DNA of 64,000 nt from Sphingomicrobium lutaoense (GTDB lineage Bacteria; Pseudomonadota; Alphaproteobacteria; Sphingomonadales; Sphingomonadaceae). How positions within the stretch are numbered: the first letter of the stretch is position 1; each line of letters starts with the position of its first letter. The notes under the pieces were generated by a model that was not told the DNA's origin, did no database searches, and worked only from the letters and a program-made list of their open reading frames with translations. This document shows positions 8,572 through 17,006 of the stretch, piece after piece. The stretch is from positions 404,992-468,991 of the forward strand of contig NZ_JACICF010000001.1 of NCBI RefSeq assembly GCF_014195685.1. Direction: 5' to 3'. The position numbers and the translations under genes are program-made.

Positions 8572-9280
8572 CGGCTTTCCTCCCGCTGAAGGGGCATTTC
8601 CATTCCTCGCTCACCGCGCGGCCGCTATATTGGCGTGCCGCCGAAATCGACCCATGCTCGGCAAGCATCGGGTTGATCGAGCCCGCGATCTTCGCGTCGC
8701 GCTTGAGGATGGTCTCGCGCATCGACTGATATTTGCCCGCTTCGCGAAGCTTCTCGAACTGGTCGTGCAGATTGAAGACGATCGCCGGATGGTCGAACCG
8801 CCTTGCCGGGCGGCTCGCCTTGGGATGCAGGCCTACCACGAAAAAAGCCTCGCCGCCGAAACTCAGGGCGAAATGGGGATCATCGGGATCATGCGCGACG
8901 CGCGGATCGGGTCGCTGGCCCAGCCAGTCGTCCTTCTGCGACAGGGATTCGAGACGCTTCCACAAAAGCTTCTCATATTCGGCCTCATCCTCGGGCGCCC
9001 CTTCACGGAACAGCACGACGAGCGACTGGAAGAGCTGCGGGTCCTCGCGATAGCGCTGCGCCAGCGCGATCAGTTCCGGAATGATCCGCAGATCATCCCA
9101 GGCCGAGGAAAAGTCGCGGGCGACGATGAAATGCATCCCGCCGCGATTATAGGCGGCCTTGGCACCGACGCAGGGGAACTGCGTATCGGTGATGAAGTCG
9201 ATGAACCGATCGACGATAGGCCGATCGGGCTCGGGGTCGTTACGCAACATGACCTTCTCTTCCCTGTTCGTCGCGATCAT
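8558..9280 (-). CDS. YqcI/YcgG family protein (GntA-like heme N-hydroxylase family)
   Basis: Protein of about 240 residues matching the YqcI/YcgG family: FPCVGAKAAYNRGGMHFIVA near the N-terminus, FREGAPEDEAEYEKLLWKRL in the middle, FFVVGLHPKASR, and SARQYSGRAVSEEWKCPF at the end. A characterised member, GntA, is a heme-dependent guanidine N-hydroxylase in guanitoxin synthesis; whether this protein does similar chemistry is inference. The ATG at 9280 forms an ATGA overlap with the small gene upstream; a second ATG at 9250 has a better purine-rich site and is a real alternative. The reading that extends to 9532 overlaps the small gene and is spurious. Confidence 0.85.
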   Translation of the reverse strand: MIATNREEKVMLRNDPEPDRPIVDRFIDFITDTQFPCVGAKAAYNRGGMHFIVARDFSSAWDDLRIIPELIALAQRYREDPQLFQSLVVLFREGAPEDEAEYEKLLWKRLESLSQKDDWLGQRPDPRVAHDPDDPHFALSFGGEAFFVVGLHPKASRPARRFDHPAIVFNLHDQFEKLREAGKYQSMRETILKRDAKIAGSINPMLAEHGSISAARQYSGRAVSEEWKCPFSGRKADVPA

Positions 9281-9522
9281 TTCGCTTGGCCGTGCAACGC
9301 AGCGACCTTCATTTCGGGGACATCCTTGGTCCGGCCCATCGACCAATTGGCCTGCACCCGGACCTTGGGATTGGGCACGCACCAAACCTCGCCGCCATCG
9401 TCGAGCGCGATGACCCAGAGCAGATCGAACTCCTGCCCATAGTCGATCACCGCAAAGGCATAGCCGCTGCCACGGTCGGCGACATGCATCGGGATCGGCG
9501 GGTCGAGTTGGGTGAATGCCAT
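9277..9522 (-). CDS. Small conserved protein of unknown function
   Basis: Protein of 81 residues without signal peptide or membrane helix. It has a conserved-looking core, FAVIDYGQEFDLLWVIAL then GEVWCVPNPKVRVQANWSMGR, rich in aromatic residues, suggesting a small beta-rich fold. I do not recognise a named family. It is the first gene of the coupled operon 9522-6702, and its stop overlaps the start of the YqcI/YcgG gene by four bases, so it is very likely translated together with it. Codon use fits the neighbours. Confidence 0.7.
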   Translation of the reverse strand: MAFTQLDPPIPMHVADRGSGYAFAVIDYGQEFDLLWVIALDDGGEVWCVPNPKVRVQANWSMGRTKDVPEMKVAALHGQAK

Positions 9523-9585
9523 GCAGGGTCAACCCCCCGCAAGCCCCGCGGGTTCCCGCGAAAACCTACCCCCTTTAGGCGGTAG

Positions 9586-11352
9586 TCAGGCGGCCACGCC
9601 GTCGAATTGCAGCGCTGCCAGCCGACCGTAAAGCCCGCCCGCCGCAGTCAGTTCGTCATGGCTGCCCTGTTCGACGATCCGCCCGTCATCGAGCACGATA
9701 ATCCGGTCGGCCGCGCGCACCGTGGCAAGGCGGTGGGCAATGACGATGGTGGTGCGCTGGCCCATCAGATTGTCGAGCGCCGACTGAACCTTGGCTTCGC
9801 TTTCAGCGTCGAGCGCGCTGGTCGCTTCGTCGAGCAGCAGGAGCGGGGCATCCTTCCGCAAGAGCGCACGGGCGATGGCTAGGCGCTGGCGCTGTCCGCC
9901 CGACAGGCGCGCTCCGCCTTCGCCAAGGAAAGTGTCGAGCCCCTCGGGAAGCGCGCGCAGGAATTCCTCGGCATTGGCGGCGCGAGCGGCTTCCCAGATT
10001 TCCTCCTCGGAAGCATCCCAACGGCCGTAGCGCAGATTGTCGCGCGCCGAGGCGGCGAAGATCATCACTTCCTGCGGCACCATGGCGATATGACGGCGCA
10101 GATCGTCGGGATCGGCGTCGCGCACATCGACACCGTCGAGAAGGACGCGGCCTTCCTGCGGATCGTAGAAACGCTGGGCGAGCTGGAACAGGGTCGTCTT
10201 GCCCGCGCCCGAAGGGCCGACCACCGCGAGCATCTCGTTGGGCCGCACCTCGAGATTGAAATCGGCCAGCGCCTTTTCACCCTGCCGCGTGGGATAGCGG
10301 AAAGTGACATTCTCGAACGCCAGCCGCCCTTCGCCGGGATCGGGGAGGGGAAGGGGACGCGCCGGTGCTTCGATCGCGGGCTTCTCGGCCATCAGCTGGG
10401 CGAGGCGCTCGGACGCCCCCGCGGCGCGCAACAGGTCGCCATAAGTCTCGCTCAAGGCGCCGAATGCACCTGCGACGAGCATTCCGTAGATCACGAAAGC
10501 GGCGAGCGAGCCAGGCGTCATCGTGCCCGACGAGACATCATGCGCGCCTGACCAGATGATACCGGTGATCGCGATGAACATCATCGCGATGGCAAAGGCG
10601 GTCATCAGGGCGCGCAGGCGGATACGCCGCTTGGCGACGGTAAAGACGGTCTCGGTGGCATCGGCGAAGCGGTCGGCTTCGCGCGCCTGCTGGCCGAAGG
10701 ACAGCACGATTTTCATCGCGCCCAACACTTCGCCGGTGATCGTGCCGACATCGGCAATCCGGTCCTGGCTCGATACCGAAACCGCACGGATCCGCCGCCC
10801 GAGCAGGGTCATCGGCAGGACCACGAAAGGAATGCCGATGAGGATCATCACTGCAAGGTTGGGAGCCAGCAGGAAAAGCATGATCGTGCAGGCCACCGCG
10901 ACGACGATATTGCGCAGCGCGACCGAAATGGAGGTGCCGACGACCTGCTGGATCACCGTGGTATCGACCGTGATGCGGCTGGTGATCTCGGCGGGGCGGT
11001 TTTCCTCGAAATAGCCGGGCGACAGGCGGAGGAGGTTGCGATGGACGTCCTTGCGGATGTCGGCGACCACCCGCTCGCCCAGCCAGCTCACGAAATAGAA
11101 ACGCAGCGCGGTCGCCAACGCGAGCACGATCACCAGGACCATCAGATATTGGAACCAGCGGTCGATGTCGCCGCTATCGGAAAATCCCCGATCGACGATG
11201 AGCTTGAAGGCATAGGGAATGCCCGATGTTGCTGCCGCCGCGATCAGCAGCGCGATCCCCGCTCCGACAAGGTGTCCGGGATAGGCAATCAGCCGCTGCC
11301 AGACCATCTTGAGGTTGGAAAGGCTGCGCTTGGGAGGGGGATCGGCTTTCAT
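9586..11352 (-). CDS. ABC exporter, fused permease and ATPase (MsbA/ABCB type)
   Basis: Half-transporter of 588 residues with an N-terminal six-helix exporter domain (about residues 15-310) and a C-terminal nucleotide-binding domain. Walker A is VGPSGAGKTT, the signature is LSGGQRQRLAIARALL, Walker B is LLLLDEATSALD, and the H-loop is IVIAHRLATV. Such proteins work as homodimers in the inner membrane and export lipids or drugs; the substrate here is open. It lies alone between the small gene above and the divergent PHA depolymerase. Confidence 0.92.
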   Translation of the reverse strand: MKADPPPKRSLSNLKMVWQRLIAYPGHLVGAGIALLIAAAATSGIPYAFKLIVDRGFSDSGDIDRWFQYLMVLVIVLALATALRFYFVSWLGERVVADIRKDVHRNLLRLSPGYFEENRPAEITSRITVDTTVIQQVVGTSISVALRNIVVAVACTIMLFLLAPNLAVMILIGIPFVVLPMTLLGRRIRAVSVSSQDRIADVGTITGEVLGAMKIVLSFGQQAREADRFADATETVFTVAKRRIRLRALMTAFAIAMMFIAITGIIWSGAHDVSSGTMTPGSLAAFVIYGMLVAGAFGALSETYGDLLRAAGASERLAQLMAEKPAIEAPARPLPLPDPGEGRLAFENVTFRYPTRQGEKALADFNLEVRPNEMLAVVGPSGAGKTTLFQLAQRFYDPQEGRVLLDGVDVRDADPDDLRRHIAMVPQEVMIFAASARDNLRYGRWDASEEEIWEAARAANAEEFLRALPEGLDTFLGEGGARLSGGQRQRLAIARALLRKDAPLLLLDEATSALDAESEAKVQSALDNLMGQRTTIVIAHRLATVRAADRIIVLDDGRIVEQGSHDELTAAGGLYGRLAALQFDGVAA

Positions 11353-11393
11353 CTTGCCTTGCGCCTAGCAGTGTGTCGCCGATGCCTCAATTG

Positions 11394-11413
11394 CTGCGTT
11401 GCAGCTTTTGCAG
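11394..11413. promoter_or_regulatory. CTGC/GCAG repeats upstream of the PHA depolymerase gene, PhaR-operator-like
   Basis: The stretch CTGCGTTGCAGCTTTTGCAG holds a CTGC-N3-GCAG dyad and a further GCAG, about 80 bases before the depolymerase ATG. PhaR regulators of polyhydroxyalkanoate genes are known to bind TGC-rich sites of this type. Assignment is by resemblance and by the identity of the downstream gene. Confidence 0.45.
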
Positions 11414-11490
11414 TGCATAAGGGGTTGCGGGCGGAGCGAACGACCGCCACCTTCGTTGGTGAACAAACCCTATTCCTTCCGGAGATTTGA

Positions 11491-12723
11491 ATGCTTTACG
11501 ACGCCTATGAGGTGCAGAAATCCTTGCTGGCAGGGGCAAGCAGGATGGCCGGCCTCGGCGCGGGCTGGATGTCCAATCCGGCCAACCCCTTGTCCTATTC
11601 CTCGATGGGGCCGGTGGTGGCCGCGGGCCTCGATGTCTTCGCCCATGCCTCGGCCCCGCGCGGCAAGCCCGAATTCGGCATCCACGAGACCGTCGTGGAC
11701 GGCAAGAGTGTCGCGGTCGACGAGGACGTGCTGGTCCGCAAACCCTTCGGCCAGCTCAAGCATTTCCGCAAGAAAGGCGGCGAAAAGCAGGAAAAACTGC
11801 TGATCGTCGCTCCGATGAGCGGCCATTTCGCGACGCTGCTTCGCGGCACGGTCGAACGGATGCTGCCGCGCCACGATGTGTACATCACCGACTGGCGCGA
11901 CGCGAAATGCGTTCCTCTGTCCGAAGGCAGCTTCGATCTCGACGATTATGTCGATTATCTGATCGAGTTCCTCGAGGCGATTTCGAAGGAAGCGGGCGGC
12001 GAGCGACCGCACATGCTCGCGGTATGCCAGCCGTCGGTGCCGGCCTTCGCGGCGACCGCGCTGATGAACAAGAACGATCATCCGGCGCGTCCCAAGACGC
12101 TCACCATGATGGGCGGGCCGATCGACACGCGCGAAGCGCCCACCGCGGTCAACACGCTGGCGACCGAGAGGCCGCACAGCTGGTTTCAGCAGAATGTGAT
12201 TGCGACGGTGCCTTATATCTACCCGGGCGCGGGCCGGAAGGTCTATCCGGGCTTCATGCAGCTCGCGGGCTTCATGACGATGAACCTCGGCTCGCACCTC
12301 ATGAGCCATTGGGAAATGTTCAAGCATCTCGTCGAGGGCGACGAGGAAAGCGCTGACCGCACCCGCGAATTTTATGACGAATATCGCTCGGTCGCCGACA
12401 TGGACGCCGCCTTCTACCTCCAGACGGTGGACGTGGTGTTCCAACGCCACCTGCTGCCCAAGGGCGAATATGAGCATAAGGGCGAGATCGTCGACCCCAA
12501 GGCGATCACCGATACCGCGCTGCTTGCCATCGAGGGCGAACGCGACGACATTTCGGGCCTCGGCCAGACCAGGGCTGCGCTCGACCTCGCCGAGCGGCTC
12601 GATGCCGGAAGGAAGCGCTATTACATGGCCGAAGGCGTCGGCCATTACGGCATTTTCAACGGCGGCAAATGGCGTGAGAAGATCGCGCCCGTGGTCGAGG
12701 ATTTCATTGCCGCCCACGCCTGA
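11491..12723 (+). CDS. phaZ: Intracellular polyhydroxyalkanoate depolymerase
   Basis: Enzyme of 410 residues that degrades stored polyhydroxybutyrate granules in the cytoplasm. It has the intracellular-depolymerase hallmarks: no signal peptide, a cysteine nucleophile in the box AVCQPSVPA instead of a lipase serine, the IVAPMSGHFATLLRGTVERML block and the DVYITDWRDA strand. The C-terminal GVGHYGIFNGGKWREKI supplies the catalytic histidine. A CGGAG-type site precedes the ATG. A PhaR-like site upstream suggests control by PHA state. No PHA synthase lies in this window. Confidence 0.93.
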   Translation: MLYDAYEVQKSLLAGASRMAGLGAGWMSNPANPLSYSSMGPVVAAGLDVFAHASAPRGKPEFGIHETVVDGKSVAVDEDVLVRKPFGQLKHFRKKGGEKQEKLLIVAPMSGHFATLLRGTVERMLPRHDVYITDWRDAKCVPLSEGSFDLDDYVDYLIEFLEAISKEAGGERPHMLAVCQPSVPAFAATALMNKNDHPARPKTLTMMGGPIDTREAPTAVNTLATERPHSWFQQNVIATVPYIYPGAGRKVYPGFMQLAGFMTMNLGSHLMSHWEMFKHLVEGDEESADRTREFYDEYRSVADMDAAFYLQTVDVVFQRHLLPKGEYEHKGEIVDPKAITDTALLAIEGERDDISGLGQTRAALDLAERLDAGRKRYYMAEGVGHYGIFNGGKWREKIAPVVEDFIAAHA

Positions 12724-12737
12724 CCGCGCGGCACCGC

Positions 12738-12771
12738 GCCCGCCGTTATCCGCGTGCGGCGGGCCGGACCT
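12738..12771 (+). terminator. Hairpin between convergent phaZ and DUF4126 genes
   Basis: Perfect 8-bp stem GCCCGCCG / CGGCGGGC with an 11-base loop, followed on the plus strand by CGGACCTTTT. The stem overlaps the end of the DUF4126 gene on the other strand, so it is a compact convergent terminator candidate with a weak T run. Confidence 0.4.
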
Positions 12772-13348
12772 TTTCCATCAGGCGCCGTACCAATCGTCGC
12801 GCTGCGAAGATCAGCCAGATCGTCAGTGCGACGAGGATAAGCGCGATGACGGCGGCAAGCACCGGATTGAGGATGGCGAGCGCGAGCAGCCCCGCCGTCG
12901 TCACGTCCTCGGCGGTCGACACGATGACGTTCGATACCGGCTCGGGGCTCACATTGACCGCGGCGCGCGCGCTCGCCTTTCCGGCATGCGAAGCGAAGGC
13001 CGCGCCCCCACCCAGGAGGAAGGCGGCAATCTGGAACGCAGAATCGCCCGCATCGACAATCGCAAGGCTGAGAAGCGCACCGCCGAGCGGACGCAAGAGC
13101 GAATGGATCGAATCCCAGGCGCTGTCGACCCAAGCGATCTTGTCGGCGAAAAACTCCGCAAAAGTGCCGATGCCCGCGATCGCGAGCACCCAATTGTTCG
13201 CCAGAACGTCGAGCATCTGGAGATTTTCGGGCAGGGGCACCCAGCCGAATTTCATCGCGACCCCGGTGATGAAGGTCACCAGATAAAGCCGCCATCCCGC
13301 GAGCAGGCTGGTCGAGGTGGCAAGCGCGATAAGCTCGGTGGTTTCCAT
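12746..13348 (-). CDS. DUF4126 domain-containing membrane protein
   Basis: Membrane protein of 200 residues with four to five hydrophobic stretches. The pattern LATSTSLLAGWRLYLVTFITG at the N-terminus, FFADKIAWVDSAWDSIH in the middle and the Gly/Ala-rich LGGGAAFASHAGKASARA block fit the uncharacterised DUF4126 family. The ATG at 13348 was chosen because the longer reading to 13480 runs over the upstream region of the divergent amidohydrolase gene and adds no family sequence. It is convergent with phaZ. Function unknown. Confidence 0.8.
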   Translation of the reverse strand: METTELIALATSTSLLAGWRLYLVTFITGVAMKFGWVPLPENLQMLDVLANNWVLAIAGIGTFAEFFADKIAWVDSAWDSIHSLLRPLGGALLSLAIVDAGDSAFQIAAFLLGGGAAFASHAGKASARAAVNVSPEPVSNVIVSTAEDVTTAGLLALAILNPVLAAVIALILVALTIWLIFAARRLVRRLMEKVRPAARG

Positions 13349-13437
13349 CGTCGCGAAGCTGGCAGCGGGCCTCGCGCTTGGCAAGGCTTGCAAAAGCGAT
13401 GGACGCTCGCCAGCATCGCCGCCGAAAGGGAGCCTCG

Positions 13438-14700
13438 ATGAAGAAACTTGCCATTCTTGCCGCGCTGTTGGGCACGGCATCCCCGGCCATCGCCGCCGAA
13501 ACCATTCTAGCCGGAAATCTGATCGCCGACACCTCTGAAGGCCCGATCGGCCCCGCGACGATTACCGTCGACGACGGTCGCATCGTCAGCGTCGTGAAAG
13601 GGATCAACCGCCCCGCCGATGGCATCGTCCATGACCTGTCGGACAAGACCGTGATGCCGGGCCTCATCGACATGCACGTCCATATCACCGGCGACCCGTC
13701 GGGCGATTATTGGAAAGCCGCCACCACCCCCGACAGCTGGGGCGTGATCGTCGGGGTGAAGAATGCCGAAAAGACGCTGAAGGCGGGCTTCACAACTGTC
13801 CGCGACCTGGGGCCGCGCGGCAGCGACAGCGCCTTCGTCCTCCGGCGCGGCATCGCCGAAGGCTATGTGCAGGGACCGCGCATCATCGCGTCGGGTCCCA
13901 GCATCTCGATCGTCGGCGGGCATGGCGACGTCAACGGCTTCCGCCCCGACGTCAACGAATTGCTCGACGATGGCTTCAACTGCACCGGCGCAGTCGAATG
14001 CGCCGAGAAGGTGCGGCTGGCCAGCCAGAATGGCTCGGACGTCATCAAGATTACCGCCACCGGCGGCGTGCTCTCGCAGCAGGGGCGCGGCCTCGAAGCG
14101 CATTTCACCGATGCGGAGATGAAATCGATCGCCGACACCGCCCATTCGCTTGGCCTCAAGGTCGCCGCCCATGCCCATGGCGCGCGCGGAATCGAGGCCG
14201 CGGCGCGGGCAGGCATCGATACCATCGACCATGGCACTTATGCCGACGAGCGTGCGCTGCGCGCGATGAAGGCCAATGGCTCCTATTTCGTGCCCACGCT
14301 CGCGGCCTTCGAAGGCGTGCGACAGGGGATGGCGGAAGGCCGCTACACTCCCGTCGTCAACGCCAAGATCCGCGAGGTCATGGACCAGGTCGGAGAGCCG
14401 ATCCGCCCCGCGCTCGACATGGGCGTCAAGGTTGCCTTCGGCACCGATGCCGGAGTCTTTCCCCATGGCGAGAATGCCATGGAGTTCCGCTTGCTCGTCA
14501 ATGCCGGCATGACGCCCCAACAGGCCCTGTCCAGCGCCACGCTGGTCGCTGCCGAGGCCTTGGGAATGGAAAACGAGATCGGCCGGATAGCACCTGGCTA
14601 CAGCGCCGATATCATCGCCTTCGACGGCGACCCTTATGCCGATGTGACGGTGCTGGAAGAGGTCGACTGGGTGATGGCGCGGGGCCGGGCAGCGAATTGA
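13438..14700 (+). CDS. Secreted amidohydrolase family protein (imidazolonepropionase / prolidase-like)
   Basis: Metal-dependent hydrolase of 420 residues with a clear signal peptide (about residues 1-20, cut after AIAA), so it acts in the periplasm or outside the cell. The HxH motif is in PGLIDMHVHI, the metal-bridging lysine in IKITATGG, the metal histidines in KVAAHAHGA and IDHGTYAD, and the catalytic aspartate in FGTDAGVF. This is the subfamily annotated as Xaa-Pro dipeptidase or imidazolonepropionase-like. A good AAGGGAG site lies before the ATG at 13438; an upstream ATG at 13378 lacks the signal peptide at its N-terminus and is rejected. Substrate unknown. Confidence 0.88.
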   Translation: MKKLAILAALLGTASPAIAAETILAGNLIADTSEGPIGPATITVDDGRIVSVVKGINRPADGIVHDLSDKTVMPGLIDMHVHITGDPSGDYWKAATTPDSWGVIVGVKNAEKTLKAGFTTVRDLGPRGSDSAFVLRRGIAEGYVQGPRIIASGPSISIVGGHGDVNGFRPDVNELLDDGFNCTGAVECAEKVRLASQNGSDVIKITATGGVLSQQGRGLEAHFTDAEMKSIADTAHSLGLKVAAHAHGARGIEAAARAGIDTIDHGTYADERALRAMKANGSYFVPTLAAFEGVRQGMAEGRYTPVVNAKIREVMDQVGEPIRPALDMGVKVAFGTDAGVFPHGENAMEFRLLVNAGMTPQQALSSATLVAAEALGMENEIGRIAPGYSADIIAFDGDPYADVTVLEEVDWVMARGRAAN

Positions 14701-14786
14701 CCTTGCGGCTAATGGCGCCTTCCCGACATTTCTGCTAAAAATCCCGTTCGGATCGCATTGGCGGACGTAAAAGGGAGTGGTGCACT

Positions 14787-15227
14787 ATGAACGGAATTCG
14801 CGATTATCTATCGCCCCTGGCCCGGGTTTTTCTGGCGGCCGTGTTCATCGTTTCAGGTTTCGCCAAGATCGGGGAATATGAGGCAACGGCAGCCTATATG
14901 GAAAGCCAGGGCGTGCCCGGCCTCCTGTTGCCACTGGTCATCCTCACGGAAGTGGGCGGGGGCTTGATGGTCGTGTTGGGCTGGCATGCGCGAACCGCGG
15001 CCCTGCTTCTGGCAGGCTTCAGCCTCCTGTCGGGTATTCTCTTCCACCTCGTGCCTGCCATGGAAGCGAGCGGCGCCGAGCAGATCGGCCAGATGGCGCA
15101 TTTCTGGAAGAATACGGCGATCGCGGGTGGCATGCTCTTGATCGTCGCCAATGGTCCGGGCCTCTTCTCGATGGAAAAGACGCCTTATGGCGAGCCCGAA
15201 CGGGACGATGAAAGCAAGTGGAGCTAG
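14787..15227 (+). CDS. DoxX family membrane protein
   Basis: Protein of 146 residues with four predicted membrane helices and the DoxX-type N-terminus RVFLAAVFIVSGFAKIGEY, followed by MESQGVPG and the second helix. DoxX relatives have been linked to quinone or thiol redox, but many are uncharacterised. A GGGAG site is near the ATG. It stands alone, 86 bases after the amidohydrolase and convergent with the thiolase gene, separated from it by an 11-bp hairpin. Confidence 0.85.
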   Translation: MNGIRDYLSPLARVFLAAVFIVSGFAKIGEYEATAAYMESQGVPGLLLPLVILTEVGGGLMVVLGWHARTAALLLAGFSLLSGILFHLVPAMEASGAEQIGQMAHFWKNTAIAGGMLLIVANGPGLFSMEKTPYGEPERDDESKWS

Positions 15228-15234
15228 GAACAAG

Positions 15235-15265
15235 GGGAGGGAAGGGCAGCTCGGCCTTCCCTCCC
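15235..15265. terminator. Long perfect hairpin between convergent doxX-like and thiolase genes
   Basis: Perfect 11-bp stem GGGAGGGAAGG / CCTTCCCTCCC around a 9-base loop, placed between two convergent genes 50 bases apart. There is no strong T run, so it may act as a bidirectional attenuating hairpin rather than a classical terminator. Confidence 0.6.
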
Positions 15266-15276
15266 TGCCTTGATCC

Positions 15277-16458
15277 CTAGAGAACCTCGAACAGTCCGGC
15301 GGCCCCCATGCCGCCCCCCACGCACATGGTGACAACGACATATTTGGCGCCGCGACGCTTGCCTTCGATCAGCGCGTGGCCAGTGCAGCGCGCACCCGTC
15401 ATGCCATAGGGGTGGCCGATCGAGATCGAGCCGCCATTGACGTTGAGGATGCTGTCATCGATGCCCAGCTTGTCGCGGCAGTAGATGACCTGCACCGCAA
15501 AGGCTTCGTTCAATTCCCAAAGGCCGATGTCGTCGATCTTGAGGTCGAATTTCTTCAGGAGGGCGGGGATGGCGAAGATGGGGCCGATGCCCATTTCGTC
15601 GGGTTCGGCACCGGCCACCGCCATGCCGACATAGCGGCCGAGCGGCGTGAGGCCCTTCTTCGCGGCCACGCCCGCTTCCATCAGCACGCTTGCGGAGGAT
15701 CCGTCCGACAGCTGCGAGGCATTGCCCGCGGTGATCGTCGCGCCCGGCCCCATCACCGGCTGGAGCGAAGACAGGCCCTCGAGCGTGGTCGAGGGGCGAT
15801 TGCCTTCGTCCTTCTCGATGGTGACTTCCTGCATCGAGGTCTCGCCGCTTTCCTTGTCCTTGACCATCATCATGGTCTTTACGGGCACGATTTCGTCATC
15901 GAACTTGCCCGCTTCCTGCGCGGCGGCGGTACGCTGCTGCGACTGGAGCGCATATTCGTCCATCGCCTCGCGGCTGATGCCATAGCGCTTGGCGACCACT
16001 TCGGCGGTCTCGAGCATCGACATGTAGGTGGCATTGTGCATGCCGATGAGTTCCTTGTCGGGGGTCACGCGCATCTCTGGCGTCTGCACCGTCGAAATGC
16101 TTTCGAGGCCCCCGGCCACGACCACGTCCTGCCGGTCGGTGATGATCTGCTTGGCGGCGGTCGCGATGGTCATGAGGCCCGACGAACATTGGCGGTCGAT
16201 GCTCATCCCGGGGACCGAGACGGGCAGGCCCGCACGCAGCGCCACGAGCCGCGCGATATTGGGGGCCTGGCTACCCTGCTGGAGCGCGGCGCCCATCAGA
16301 CAATCCTCGACCTCGCCGCCATCGACCCCGGCGCGGCGCACCGCTTCCTTGACCGCATGGCTACCCAGCGTGGGGCCAAGCGTGGCATTGAAGGCGCCCT
16401 TGTAGGCCTTTCCGATGGGGGTGCGGGCAGTCGAGACGATAACGGCATCGCGGGACAT
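15277..16458 (-). CDS. Acetyl-CoA C-acyltransferase (thiolase)
   Basis: Thiolase of 393 residues that joins or cleaves acyl-CoA and acetyl-CoA, here most likely in fatty acid or related degradation. The acyl-binding cysteine is in [15 protein letters not shown], the conserved block ELNEAFAVQ precedes [16 protein letters not shown], and the second cysteine is in [13 protein letters not shown]. The ATG at 16458 ([16 protein letters not shown]) matches the family N-terminus; the longer frame to 16560 overlaps the MaoC gene. It lies 11 bases after that gene, so both are one operon behind the palindrome at 16945-16958. Confidence 0.93.
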   Translation of the reverse strand: MSRDAVIVSTARTPIGKAYKGAFNATLGPTLGSHAVKEAVRRAGVDGGEVEDCLMGAALQQGSQAPNIARLVALRAGLPVSVPGMSIDRQCSSGLMTIATAAKQIITDRQDVVVAGGLESISTVQTPEMRVTPDKELIGMHNATYMSMLETAEVVAKRYGISREAMDEYALQSQQRTAAAQEAGKFDDEIVPVKTMMMVKDKESGETSMQEVTIEKDEGNRPSTTLEGLSSLQPVMGPGATITAGNASQLSDGSSASVLMEAGVAAKKGLTPLGRYVGMAVAGAEPDEMGIGPIFAIPALLKKFDLKIDDIGLWELNEAFAVQVIYCRDKLGIDDSILNVNGGSISIGHPYGMTGARCTGHALIEGKRRGAKYVVVTMCVGGGMGAAGLFEVL

Positions 16459-16469
16459 AGATGGTCTCC

Positions 16470-16925
16470 TCAGGTGATGATCAGGCCGAGCCAGTCGGCC
16501 AGCAAAGCGGGCTTTTCCTCGCCCTCGATTTCGACGACGACCGAATGGGTCAGGAGCCATTGGCCCGGCGCCTTTTCGCGAACGTCGGTCATGGTGAAAC
16601 GGCCCCGCACGCGCCCGCCCGATGGCACCGGCGCAAGGAAGCGCACCCGGTCGAGGCCATAATTGACCGCCATCTTGAGCGTGTCTGGCACCAGCATGAC
16701 GTCGGCCGCCATGCGCGACAACAGGCTGAGCGTAAGAAAACCGTGCGCGACGGTTCCCCCGAATGGGGTCTGCGCCGCCAGCGCGGGTTCAACGTGGATG
16801 AATTGGTGGTCGTCGGTGGCCTCGGCGAAACGATCGATCCGCTCCTGCTCGACCGCGATCCAGTCCGAGACACCGATTTCGGTGCCGACGGCGGCCTGGA
16901 TGGCATCGAGGCTGGTGACGGGCAT
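16470..16925 (-). CDS. MaoC family enoyl-CoA hydratase / dehydratase
   Basis: Hot-dog fold hydratase of 151 residues. The conserved [19 protein letters not shown] supplies the catalytic Asp and His of the R-specific hydratase motif, followed by [14 protein letters not shown]. It probably hydrates an enoyl-CoA, working next to the downstream thiolase. Single-domain members of this size are common. The ATG at 16925 lies 19 bases from a perfect 14-bp palindrome that is probably the operator of the pair. Confidence 0.9.
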   Translation of the reverse strand: MPVTSLDAIQAAVGTEIGVSDWIAVEQERIDRFAEATDDHQFIHVEPALAAQTPFGGTVAHGFLTLSLLSRMAADVMLVPDTLKMAVNYGLDRVRFLAPVPSGGRVRGRFTMTDVREKAPGQWLLTHSVVVEIEGEEKPALLADWLGLIIT

Positions 16926-16944
16926 GCGAGCCTAATAGGCTTTC

Positions 16945-16958
16945 CGTTTACGTAAACG
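16945..16958. promoter_or_regulatory. Perfect palindrome CGTTTACGTAAACG upstream of the MaoC-thiolase operon
   Basis: A 14-bp perfect palindrome flanked by a further partly matching GCTT...AAGC arm, 19 bases before the MaoC start. TTTACGTAAA-type dyads are known operators of regulators of acyl-CoA and branched-chain catabolism in proteobacteria (LiuR-like). No regulator gene is adjacent. Confidence 0.6.
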
Positions 16959-17006
16959 CAAGCCCGTTTTCTCCTGCAACCGATTCCATGGCCTTGATCA
17001 CCGGTC

